Shown here: piece after piece, positions 1 to 10,327 of the stretch | Position numbering within the stretch: position 1 is the first letter of the stretch | Layout: the number at the start of each line of letters is the position of its first letter | Assembly: GCA_947650285.1 (NCBI GenBank) | Contig: CANTFL010000214.1 | Span: 1-64,000 of the forward strand | Source: Hyaloperonospora brassicae | Lineage: Eukaryota > Oomycota > Peronosporomycetes > Peronosporales > Peronosporaceae | Direction: 5' to 3' | DNA: 64,000 bases | Made by a program: the position numbers and the translations under genes | The notes under the pieces: generated by a model | What the model was told of the DNA's origin: nothing | Database searches by the model: none | Seen by the model: the letters and a program-made list of their open reading frames with translations, nothing else

Positions 1-2760
1 CGGAACGGTGGAAAAAGAAGTGCTGGCGCTACTTCGTATCTTGGATGTATTCTATACTACGCTTGCCTCGCGGGAGATCACTGTGCTGAATCGACATTCT
101 ACGTTAGCGTGGTTGATGCAATCTCGAGGACTCAACAGGAGATTAGGACGGTGGGCCTTTGTTGTCAAGCTGGACTATGGAGGTGACGAAATGTGAGCAG
201 GGAGAAGAAATCCTGGGCATGTTGACAGCGAGTATTACCCCTAAGAAGAGGTAGATCACTGTGCTAACCCGACATTCTACGTTAGCGTGGTTGATGCAAT
301 CTCGAGGACTCAACGGGAGATTAGGACGGTGGGCTGCTTTGTTGTCAAACTGGACTATGGAGGTGAAGAGGTGCGAAAAAGGAGAAGAAGAAATCCTGGG
401 TATGCTAGCAGCAAGTATCACTCCGAGAGAAGAGGTAGAAGAGATGCTGATCGCGATTTCCCCCCGAAAAGACTGCCGACTCAAAGTATCGATGCCTCCT
501 CCAACGGTGGAAGCGGATGATGAGTTGCTGGTGGCCAGCTTCGATGGATCGGCTAGGATCAAAAGGAAAGGAGGGTCGTACAGTGCTGTGGTATGGAGGT
601 TACCCGAATGGACGATCGTGGCGGCAGAATCTAGATATGCTCACGATTTGACTGTGAATGAAGCGGAGTATAATGGCTTGCTATTGTGCTTTGAGTTACT
701 CGCCGATCTGGACGGGGGGCGAGTAATTCTGTGTGGAAATTCCAATTTGGTGATTCGACAGATGCGCGGTGAGATCGACTGCAAGGCACCGGGCCTTCAA
801 CTCCTGAGACAAAAAGCGTTGGTGAAGCTGCGATCATGGCCTAGTCACGAGTTTCTGCATATGAAGCGAGAGTGGAACCAAAGCGCGGATCGACTAGCCA
901 GCACAGCATTGCAGAACGAATACGGGAGAACGGTGGTAGCTGAAGAAGATCGGCAAGATCTGATGACACTGAACCGTCTCGATGAATTGTTGAAGCCCGA
1001 GCAGGATGGGCATTTTGCTCAAATAACTTCGGTCACGAGGTCAGCCGAGAGGATACGTCATCAGCCCGAAGTGATACAGGAGGAGATAGTACAGAGGATT
1101 AGGATTCGAAGAATTGTACAAGCTCAGGATAAAGAGCGTTGGATTGTCAACCTCAAGAGTTATCTGAACGGCGATACATCAAGCCTGGACGCTGGAGAAG
1201 TGAAGGTGTGGGCGAATCTGGCGCCAGAGAACGAGATCGATGAGAACGATCTGCTTTTCTTCTGCCTCATGGCGAAAAGAGATTCGAAAGATCGCGATGG
1301 TTTGATGCGTCTAGTGATCCCAGAAACGTTGCAACAGGACTTCTTGCACCACTATCATACGAGTCTAGAAGGAGGCCACCAGGGTATCGGCCGAACCTAT
1401 CAGAAGATTAGATCGCGATTCCATTGGAGAGGACTGTACCGGAGCGTTCAACGATATGTGGGTGAATGTATCGACTGTGAAACCGGAAAGGGATGTCCGA
1501 TGATCCATGGGAGATCGCCTGGTAATTTACAAGCAACCTACCCATTCCAGATCATCGCAATGGATCATATCCCGTCTTTGCCTAAGTCTTTCAAAGGGAA
1601 CACTGAGCTGCTCATTTGGGTAGATCTTTTATCGGGGTATGTGATCGCTAAAGCTAGCTCGTCACGGACAGCACAGACAATTGCGGAGAATTACGAAGAA
1701 TGCGTGTTCCGATTTTTCGGAGCTAGCGAGGCTATCAGGCACGATCGGGAACCGGGATTTATGTTCGATTTCTTCCAGCTTTCAGCCAGATCGTAGGTCA
1801 AAAGCAGCGTGCTATCATGGCCTATATACCACAAGCAAATGGAACGGCCGAACGTATGGTGCAAACCTTGACGCATTCGCTAAAGATGTACATGGCTGAA
1901 GTGGACCAACGGGATTGGGATGAGTATGCTGAACGGCTCACATTTGCGATCAACACCGCTCAAGATCGGATTTGGGGGGGGGCACCCATATTCTATCTGA
2001 TTCATGGGTAAGACCCGCGATCTACATTGGAAGCTACGTTATCAGTAGGGAACACGGTAACACGAGATCGCGATCCGAAGCGGTGGAGATATAGTATGCA
2101 AATACAATACCAACGATCTCGATCTGCAGTGAGCGATCACTTACGAGCCGCGATCCAGTAGAGAGCAGATCGACACAATAATGACCTGGAGCCACATGAA
2201 GTCGAAGTGGGTACACAAGTACGGCTATACCTGGATCGAGTCATGGAAGGCTACGCGAAGAAGTCAGCGCATATGTGGCATGGACCATTCCGGATTGCGG
2301 ATATATGTGGATATCACGCGGCAAAATTGGAGATCGCTGAGACCCCATATCGGCTATTTCCGATCGTACATCTATCGAAGCTGAAGAAGGTAAAGACGTT
2401 CCCTGTACGGCCGAAGCATCGGCTTACGATGGATGAAGCAAATCGCTTGGATTTTGATGAAGCTCTGCTACCAAAAGACAGTTGGTAGAGCGATCTTGAG
2501 GAGGGAGAATATGAAGCGGAAGAGGTATTGGACGTGCGATCTGGTCGGAAAACCCGGTATGGGCGAGTACATCGTCAATTTCTGGTGATATGGAAGGGAT
2601 AACCCGACCGAAGTTAAAAGGACGAGGCCGATCTGAGTTGTGGGGCGATCTTTCAAGCGTTCGAGAGGAGCCGAGTGAGCCGAAACCGTTTCGAAGTGAT
2701 GCAGTCTCACGAAGGCAAGTCGGACGAACCTTAACAGTTCGAACAAGTATGCGGGAGGTA
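1..2760 (+). pseudogene. gypsy pol fragment A: RNase H, second RNase H, integrase, chromodomain
   Basis: The longest open piece (about 253-1796) encodes the end of the RT-linked RNase H, then a second RNase H with FDGSA and NEAEY motifs, then an integrase zinc-binding region (HHYHTSLEGGHQG, CIDCETGK) and the start of the catalytic core (AMDHIP, WVDL). The frame breaks near 1796, resumes at 1817 (PQANGTAERM), breaks in a G-run at about 1974-1982, and resumes around 2207 for the integrase C-terminal part. That part stops at 2488. The chromodomain match (about 2490-2760) is out of frame. In the second RNase H the catalytic GDS of copy B reads GNS here, a loss of one acidic residue. The fragment is non-functional. 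Confidence 0.85.
75..430 (+). repeat. 178-bp imperfect tandem duplication within pol A
   Basis: The sequence starting agatcactgtgct at 75 starts again at 253, an offset of 178 bp. The second copy continues nearly identical to copy B (12484 on). The first copy and the bases before it differ at many positions and run into an in-frame stop near 196. The two halves therefore look like two different pol lineages joined with an overlap. Confidence 0.8.
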
Positions 2761-2802
2761 GCATATGCGGAAGGTATCATATGCAGAAGGAGGGTTTGAA
2801 AG

Positions 2803-2865
2803 ATGTGCTAGACGGTAGCACATGCTGGTGGATGAGGTTGCAAGATGTGCTAGGAGGTACCACAT
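2803..2865 (+). repeat. two tandem small hairpins after pol A
   Basis: ATGTGCTA at 2803-2810 and TAGCACAT at 2816-2823 form a perfect 8-bp stem with a 5-nt loop. A second copy at 2845-2865 has one stem mismatch. The same hairpin follows pol in element D (28866-28886), and a weaker version follows pol in copy B (about 15020). All sit between the 3' end of pol and the 3' end of the antisense ORF. Confidence 0.65.
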
Positions 2866-2984
2866 GCTGATGGATGGAGTTATGTGTGTGAGTATGGAGA
2901 CAATTAATTGAATTACCTAACTGAGAGAAATGGATCGATTAATCGAAGTTGTGAAGGTTGCGAAGAAAGAATTACCAAAGAAAA

Positions 2985-5298
2985 CGATTGAAAGACGTAC
3001 ACAAATCTGAAAGAAGATCGAACTCGAACACCGATCTTAGACCAAGACGATGGATCAGGCTTAATCTTGTCTTGTCGCAAAAGATCTGCGATCCGGGGTG
3101 ATCCCAGTGGGCTTTACGGAACTGGTTGCTCCAAGGATCCTCACGGTCGGCCATGTCCAACGCCTCTACCAGGTCAGCTGGGTCGGCAGTATGTCCCAAT
3201 CCGGGATTTCAAACTCGCTTTTCATGCATGCGCGGGTATTGCAAAAAGAAGGGATCGAGCAAGATATCCAGATCGCAGTGGCCGTCGACGCTGCCACGGA
3301 GTATCGTCTTCAGGAAATTCTTCCAACGCGCTCCAAAACGAGATCGACACTGTTTACGCTGACGCCAAAACGTTAGCAGGAACCGATCAGATCGTCGTTG
3401 ATCCGGAGGGATGGGAAACGCGTGCGTAGATTCCCACAGCGCTTGGCAATGACTGGACTTCAATTCCAAATAACGAGTGTCCATGTCCCGATACCACTCG
3501 GATAGGTAAAACGAGATCGGGTTCACGGAAATCACGATGTTTTCCAGGGAGATCGGGCTTATAGGGCCGCAATGTGTCGCCGCGAGACTAGCCCAGACGC
3601 CCAAGTCCCCGTAGGTGGAGTTCGCCCGTGAGAGTGATGAGGAAATAGGAAATGTCAAAGCTTAGAAAAGTGATTGAACAACAACTCGATCGACATCGTC
3701 CTCGCGCAAACCATCGCAATCCGCGAGACTGACCAAGGAGCGATCTCAGAAGCTGCCCGGCGGGAAGGTGCCAAATAGTTGTGAATCCACTGATCCCGAG
3801 GTTGCTGAAGTGGTGGGAGATTGTCAAAGTCAGCAGCCGCGAGGACTCGGTTAGCCACTGGGCGTACCGGAATGGTGATGCTGTTGTCGCTATCGGACAT
3901 ACGGCTGGACGGGAGTGCAGTAGGTCCACGAGGCGAACTAGCAGAGCCGATCTCGCTGGGTGCCTCTTCCAGCAACGACACATCCGCATCTCCAGAATTA
4001 CCACCATCATCCTGAACGTCGATCACGGGAGTAGTCGCAACCGAAGCAGTCTAATAGGAAAGATAGCGAGGCTCCGTCTCGTTCGATGAAGACGGACGTG
4101 ACGGATCTTGGCCGGACCTAGTTGTCACGGACGTAACGAAATTTGTTAGAGTGGCCGCCGAGGAGTACGAAGTTTCGGATCGATCGTCCGATTTAGGGTG
4201 GCGACGAGCGGCCGATCTGAATTTAGACATTTCAGACCGAGCTAGATCATCCGAGCTAGAGGCAGACCCGGTCGAATCTTCACCTCCCGATCCAGCCCCA
4301 GTAGCTGCAGGCGGAGACGGAGAAGAAGAATCGGAGAAAGGCGCGGGTGTAGCCGAAATTGGAAGTCTCTTGGAGGGTTTTGAGAGGTTCAACGATAATA
4401 GGCGGGTGCTTGCTCGGGTTATGGAATAATACCTGGACCGTAATCCCAGTTGAACACGCTGGCGCTTGGCAGGCGGAGCAGGCGATCTCGGTCGGGTCTT
4501 ACGGACACGTGATCCCGTTCTCCGGATGGCAGAAGCAGGAGTCTATCCCACCGAAGCAGCATCTCTGGGGGTCGGATTGGGAGTCGAATTGGGGGTCACC
4601 ACAGACGACTGAGAGCCGAGTATAGCACAGTTCAATGTGTCAAAAAGCGCACGATGATCTGCCACGGCCCATTCCCGATCTTGCTCCGCCGCTGTCGAGA
4701 GGTCGTAAACCGCAAGATGTTCTGCAAGTTGACGACGGAGGTTTACATTCTCAGCCTGCGAGTGCGCCAGCTGACCTTCAAAAGTCCCATGGAATCATCT
4801 TGCTGTATGAGATCGCTGATGGAAGCTAAACCCTCTTCGGTATCCGCTTGAGATCGACCTAAACCTATTTTTAACTTGGAAACTTCCGCGCTGAGGAATG
4901 ACTTGTCGAAGGCCAACTGGTCACGCTAATGTAGGAGGGTGTTGCGATCCGCTCGGAGGGAGCGGACCTGTGCGTTCACGGTCCTCATCTGCTATTCTAA
5001 GAGGGTCAGATCTTGATCGCTGGCGCGTAACAACTCGTTCAACCGAAGGATTGTCGCCGGCTGATCGCGACGGGTCCGCAGCGTCAGCCGGCAGTCTCTT
5101 AAAGAATGAGCGGCGTCGACATACCGGCATCGCATCAAGTCGTAATGACGCTGGACGAAAGAGACAAATGGGGCACCCGATAGGTACAGATAATCAATCC
5201 TTTTTTGCAGGCGATCTCCGCGCGCGACAGCCTCTCGGTGTGACTGCTGAAGCGCGTGGATATTATCCTCTTGGCTGCGAAAAGTGGCCTCTCGATCC
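2985..5298 (-). pseudogene. antisense ORF of gypsy copy A, degenerate
   Basis: This is homologous to the antisense ORF of copy B (15220-17966). Recognisable pieces read on the minus strand are 5312-4992 (coiled coil), 4392-4051 (serine-rich), 4026-3655 (start of the conserved C-terminal part) and 3658-3209, which includes the block around RSRFGARWKNFLK and continues in frame through DLDILLDPFFL. A TGG-to-TGA change stops it at 3211-3209; the same frame continues from 3199 with DPADLVEALDMAD and QFRKAHWDHPGSQI. The N-terminal part is missing because the LTR border at 5299 replaces it. Function is unknown; see the entry for copy B. Confidence 0.7.
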
Positions 5299-7131
5299 TG
5301 TGGCAAAGTCACTAATCAAATTTTCTACGAGGATCGGTGACCACATATTTGAGGCGCCACTTACCGGTGGAGAATTAGACCACGGGACCTGGCGATCCAA
5401 TGAGAGATGGGAGGCGATCCCAACGGAGAAAGACGATACGATCCAACTGTCGTCAGACTGACGGGTATCGAACGATCTGAGACGGGGCGTGAAAAGGGAT
5501 GATTCCCATGCTGCGATCTGGGACAAGGGACTGGATTGTACTAAACGGCTGATCCGAAGCAGAATTACTCTGGGAAAGGTGCATCTGGGACCAGACGATG
5601 CGAAGTGACTCTGTGACAAAGGTGTTGAAATCTATTAGATCGGTGACATTCTATACCGGGCTCCCAAAAGAAGTACTGATTTAGGTTAATTATGGACCGA
5701 TCTGGAATTGTGGATGTTGGTGGGAGTCCGGGGGACCGTTGTAAGAACTATGGATGGTCCCATTGAGCAGATAGACCCTTGGGAATGGTATTGGAGTACA
5801 CACAATGAACGGAAACGACATATAGGGCCGGATCGCACTGTGTCGAGCCTACTCGATCTCGAATTGGACATCAGATCGGTCATGTTCCCTGCTGGTTATG
5901 GATATATCGATGATGGAGCTATCGTATGATGATGTAAATGCTTGTTGAAGGTCTATGAGAGATGTCCCAAAAGTTCAGACCGAAAGAGCCAGTGGAAGCC
6001 GGTTGAATGGACGTCGCAAAATGGATTTAGACACATTCGGCATTTGGATACTATTTTGGACCTTTCGGTACCAAAATTGGGTATTTGGTACCGTATTTGG
6101 AATTTGGTCTCTTCTGGGCATTTAGGCACGATATTGGGAGTATTGGCGCTATCTTTGGAGTACAGGTCACGAGATTTCGACACGTGTTCAAAGGGGCGGT
6201 CAAGCTTAAAGGTGATATCTACTTGGAGAGTGACCTACGGTTGGGAATAGGCTTAAGGATAGGTTGGATTTTAATTTGGTTGGTTAATAAACAGACTTGA
6301 ACTCTACTTCTTCTGCTCACGACGCACGTTCCCCTCCCCTCTTCTCCGGGCAAGATTGATTTGGCTTCCCCGGCGGGTCAAGGCGCGCGTGTTACAAGGA
6401 CACATAATACCGATCTTGGATTGTTGGCCAAGATCGAGAAGATCGATCTCGGGATATCTGGCCCGGATCGATCAAGTACTCACACTCAACTCAACTGCTA
6501 GGGTAGCAGCAACATCAGGAAAAGGAAAAGGACATTGGACACAAGATCGCGAGACGGCGCAAGTGGTCAGAAGATCGGGACAAGGAGTTCAAGACAAGAC
6601 CGAGCAAGATCGTTTTGATTTACTTAACAGATCGGCACGTTTCATTTTGGCGAAACCCAGGACCGATCTGCCCACATTGCGCACTTCCAGCAAGATCGGC
6701 CGATCCCGAGACTAGATTGGACCGATCCCAACGCAAGATCGACGCAAGCCAATTATTTGCTGAGTAAAGATTTCCGCACAGCGAAGACCCCGATCCCGAA
6801 GACAAATCGAGATCGGTGTGATTCAAGATCGAGATCGCGACATCGCCCAAGAGTGACTGCCGCGACTCAAGATCAAGATCGCAGAACCCCCGTTCGTGGT
6901 GTGAAGATTTCCGCACCGGAAGCGAACGCTCAACCCAACCTCTCAGCGGGATCGACATCTCCCAAGGCCATTACGAAGAGCTCAAGCCAGCCCAACCGAC
7001 GGGTACACAAGGTGAGCACAAGGTTATACAGCAAGGCACGGATCGGAGTACCCCGTCCGTGAGTCGGCAAGTCTGGGCAAGTGGAAGATCGACACTCACT
7101 AAAGTAATTTAGTGAGATCGACTTCACCACA
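5299..7131 (+). repeat. LTR shared by copies A and B (1833 bp)
   Basis: It begins TGTGGCAAAGTC and ends GACTTCACCACA, an imperfect terminal inverted repeat of the usual TG..CA form. Apart from one 33-bp insertion in the other LTR near 18285-18320, it is nearly identical to 18055-19901 for about the first 1.2 kb. It is clearly more diverged over the last 650 bp. Partial or full relatives are at 21467-23250 (inverted), 23251-24648 and 29752-31669. Long ORFs in it lack ATG starts and are not counted as genes. Confidence 0.9.
6286..6291 (+). promoter_or_regulatory. AATAAA signal in the LTR (candidate poly(A) signal)
   Basis: AATAAA lies in a block conserved in all five LTRs: 19073-19078, 23813-23818, 30832-30837, and TTTATT at 22297-22302 on the inverted LTR. 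It is followed by a pyrimidine-rich stretch (ctctacttcttctgctc). Position and conservation fit an LTR polyadenylation signal; there is no transcript evidence. Confidence 0.4.
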
Positions 7132-9617
7132 ATGGTGCGCGTGCCCGGATCTTCTGAGGCCTCTGGATTTCACCGTGAGTCCACTGGCGAAGATGTCAAG
7201 ATCAAGCAAGAACCTGGGATTGAAGTGTCAGCGACAGAGGGATCGACGCAGACACGCAGAAACACAAGATCCTCAGATCATCAGAGCTTTGGGAGGGGCT
7301 CTGATGGAATGAAAATGAAAGAGGAAGATCGAGAGATCGATCTGGAAGATAAACCTCAAATACCTCCTAGGGCCCTTTCGGGGGCCACCGCAGATCGCTC
7401 TGCAAAGAGCGATCTGCTGGATGAAAATCCAACGGTGAAAACCACATCGGCGAAAGTTAAACCCTATTCCTTCGTCGAGAGATCGCCCGACCTCAAGCCG
7501 AGACACTCGACCGCGAGATCGACCGCATTAGAACGATCCAAGATGAGATCGGTGGGATCAGACGTCAAAGAGCGACAGATCGGCCACACCGTGCAACCGA
7601 AGACCGGAGTCAAAGAGGAATGCGATGAAGCACCAGGTAAGATCGCGAGGCCAAAGACAGAATACAACCCAGGGAAGATCGCGTCCAGGGAGAAGAAGAC
7701 GAACAGCGAAGCGCGGGACCGTGCAAAGTGGCAGTATTATTATGGCCATTTGAAAACGCTACTCAAGACGGATCCAGTGTTCAAGATATAAAGGCCCAAG
7801 TTGATCGGTCCTCTGGACAAGCCGATCTCGGTCCCACCTCCGGGGACCAACAAAGTCGACGAGATCAATTTGATTTTGCAGATGTTGGACGACATGGGTT
7901 TCTGCGCTAAGGCTTTTGATGGAGATGAACTGCTGAGTTGCAGCTTGGAACAGTTGAAGAACGCGGCGAACGAGTTTGTGGAGATTATGATTATGCTGGT
8001 GGGCAAAGCCAACGCTCCTGAAGACAAGATCGAGACACCTTTTGATTCTCTTCAGGAACACGCCGTGGGATCGCCCGCTACGCCTCGGACGACTCCGAGA
8101 GCGAGTCAGATGGATCCATCAGCATTCGTCGTATGTCGTTAGGACCGTCTGGCGGTATGTTTTTAAAGATCAAGAACTGCCAAGCCAAGATCGACGCCTT
8201 TAAAGGACAAGCCAAGAGCGACATGCCACAGAGATCGGCCGGTACCTGTACTGGGCTGGACGAGCAAGAATAAAGCGATCTAAGTCGGCACTTCAATGCA
8301 GCCATGAGGAAGTACGAGGCGGATCAACGTACAGCTCAGCGAATGAATCGACAGCCGACCCACCACCCAGATCGCCGTGCCTTTTTCCATCCCTCGCACG
8401 AAAGCCATGACATGCCGGATGTGGAGATGGAATCGGTGAAGTCGGACACTTACCAGCAGATCCATCATGGGGCGGAATACGACCCGGACGATTTATGGAT
8501 GCCTGAACCACGGCGCCCTCACGTAGCCTCGACCGGTGTGACTGCCGGAGGGGGAAACATCACGCAGAGGATCAGAATCTCATCGATTTCTGAACTGAAA
8601 GAATTCTCAGGGAAGGATCGGGAAGTAGACAAAGCACGAACCTGGATCGGCAAATTGAAGTCAGCGTTTCTCCGGGATCAAGCACCGGACGAAGAGAGAT
8701 GTCTGGTTTTCGGTGATCTCATGGTGGGCCCCGCCCGTTATTGGTACCGACAGCTGAGTAGATCGACGAGATTCAATTGGAAAGAATTGATGGACAGTTT
8801 TCTCGTGGAATATGCGGGACACGGGATGTCCGCGAGCCGGCAATATTACCACGCAAAGAAGCGATCGGAGGAAGATCCTTTGCAGTACCTGTATCGGCTT
8901 AATGTGATGGGAATGGAAGCGAAGATACCGGTGATGACTGGATTGCTAGCTGCGCGCAAGGAACATGTCAACCATTTTATTGACACTTTGGACGACCCCG
9001 ATCTGTCCAATCAATTGCTACTGCTGAATGTAGAAGACGCGGAGGCCATGCAAAAGACACTGCATGGATATCAACAAGGGAGATCGCGTCAAGGGAAAGT
9101 GATGATGGGATCGTCCAAGTTCAGACAGAAGGGAACTCAGGGTCCAGCGCTGTCTAAGCCTGCACGAGCGGTGAGGATGATCCGTACCGAGGATGTCAGC
9201 AGCGAGTCAGGATCGGACACTTACGGATCGGATTTGGAAGATCGATTGAGATCAGTCCATGTGGCTGCCACTACGGATCGGCGTTCATCTCCTAACGACG
9301 TTACAGCAAACGCGAGATCGGTCGACCCGAACAATCGTCGAGACTATCAAGATCGCAATATGTCATCGAAGCCGTGTACTCATTGCGGATCAACCAAGCA
9401 TAAAGATCTCGTTTGTTGGAAGCGGCTCTCTTGCCAGAAGTGTGGGCGTAAAGGACACCCCTCTGACAACTGTTTCTTCGTGTGCCGTGCCTGCGGTGAG
9501 ATGCACGACCCGGGGATGTGTCCCATGGAGGAGTTCTACAACATGATCCGCCAGTGGTATGTCCCGAACAAGCATGCGGGGATGCTGCCAGAAAAGGCCG
9601 AGAAGATGTTAAACTAG
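7132..9617 (+). pseudogene. gag of gypsy copy B (three lesions)
   Basis: The ATG at 7132 directly abuts the LTR. The first open part (7132-7791) is charged and rich in RS/DR pairs. It ends in TAA at 7789-7791, where element D has a sense codon, and the same frame continues to 8142. A frameshift near 8100 and TAA at 8271-8273 precede the last open part, whose first ATG is at 8304 (437 aa). That part carries a capsid-like region (about 8590-9080, with ARTWIGKLKSAF and PARYWYRQLS) and, near its end, cysteine-rich knuckles: CTHCGSTKH, CQKCGRKGHPSDNC and CRACGEMHD. Gag proteins package element RNA in cytoplasmic particles. Whether the N-terminal part was always fused to the capsid part or was a separate ORF is open. 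Confidence 0.8.
7133..7151 (+). promoter_or_regulatory. candidate primer-binding site overlapping gag start
   Basis: One base after the LTR end the sequence reads TGGTGCGCGTGCCCGGA. TGG is the expected complement of a tRNA 3' CCA end. Element D has the same stretch with one change (TGTTGCGCG..., from 24650). The first ATG of gag (7132) overlaps it. The tRNA was not identified. Confidence 0.45.
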
Positions 9618-10327
9618 GACGCTCGACAGGTTTGAATCTGGTACGATCCGAGCGTTCTGGGCTCTACATTATTGCATACGTGAAAAAAAGAAGACGGATC
9701 GCGAGAGTAAGCAGGATACAGATATGGAAACAAATATATCTCGTTCGAAGTTAAAACATGTCGCTTCTGTGGCCCATCTGAAGCGGATCGATGAGTACTC
9801 GAGATCCGAACCAACTATGGAGATCGAGCTCGCTTACGGTGAATCTCGCGGATACTGGAAACATTATTCGCCCGGAAATGGTTTAAACAAGCGAAAGCTG
9901 TTGGCAAGATCAACAATGTAAAAGCCACTATGTTATTTGATTCTGGTGCTAAAGTGTCGATCATTGACACCACCTTTGCTCGTGAGGTCGGTTGCAATAT
10001 TGACGAGAGTCAACGACAAGAATGTATCGGGATCGCAGAAACTCCGTATATGACTATGGGACGTACCAAGATCAAAGTAACCCTCGCGGGGTCGCTGGTA
10101 TACTATTGCAATTTGTGGGTAGGTGATCTGGCAGGGCAAGAAGCAATCCGGCAATAGACTTTATGGTTCCTGCCAAAGTGCGGCTCGACCTAGCGGATGG
10201 TGCGCTATGTCTACCAGAAGAAATCCGCATTCACCTCGCAGGACGTCGCCCCGCGTACGGATAGAAGATACAACATATAACGGCGAAGGACCAACATGTA
10301 GCGATCCCGGTCGGAGAGTCAAGGGAA
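9618..10327 (+). pseudogene. gypsy aspartic protease region, copy B
   Basis: The frame at 9930-10157 holds LFDSGAKVSIID, the active-site loop of a retroviral-type aspartic protease, followed by the VTLAGSLVYY segment. The frame breaks near 10150. The expected continuation (protein similar to VRLDLADGALCLPEEIRIHLAGRR) is seen in another frame up to about 10260. It leads into the linker before RT, which is open from 10328. The 300 bp between the gag stop and the protease have no clear ORF. The lesions mean protease could not be made from this copy as it stands. Confidence 0.75.

Larger units (their letters stand above)
1..5298 (+). mobile_element. Ty3/gypsy copy A, 3' part of internal region (degenerate)
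   Basis: This stretch aligns collinearly with the 3' half of the internal region of copy B (about 12412 to 17470). It holds the end of pol, a hairpin region and an antisense ORF. It is cut by the window edge on the left. On the right it runs straight into the LTR at 5299. Copy A lacks the sequence matching 17471-18054 of copy B (N-terminus of the antisense ORF plus polypurine tract), so the internal region is joined directly to the LTR border. No target-site duplication is visible. The copy is clearly dead: stops and frameshifts lie throughout. Confidence 0.85.
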
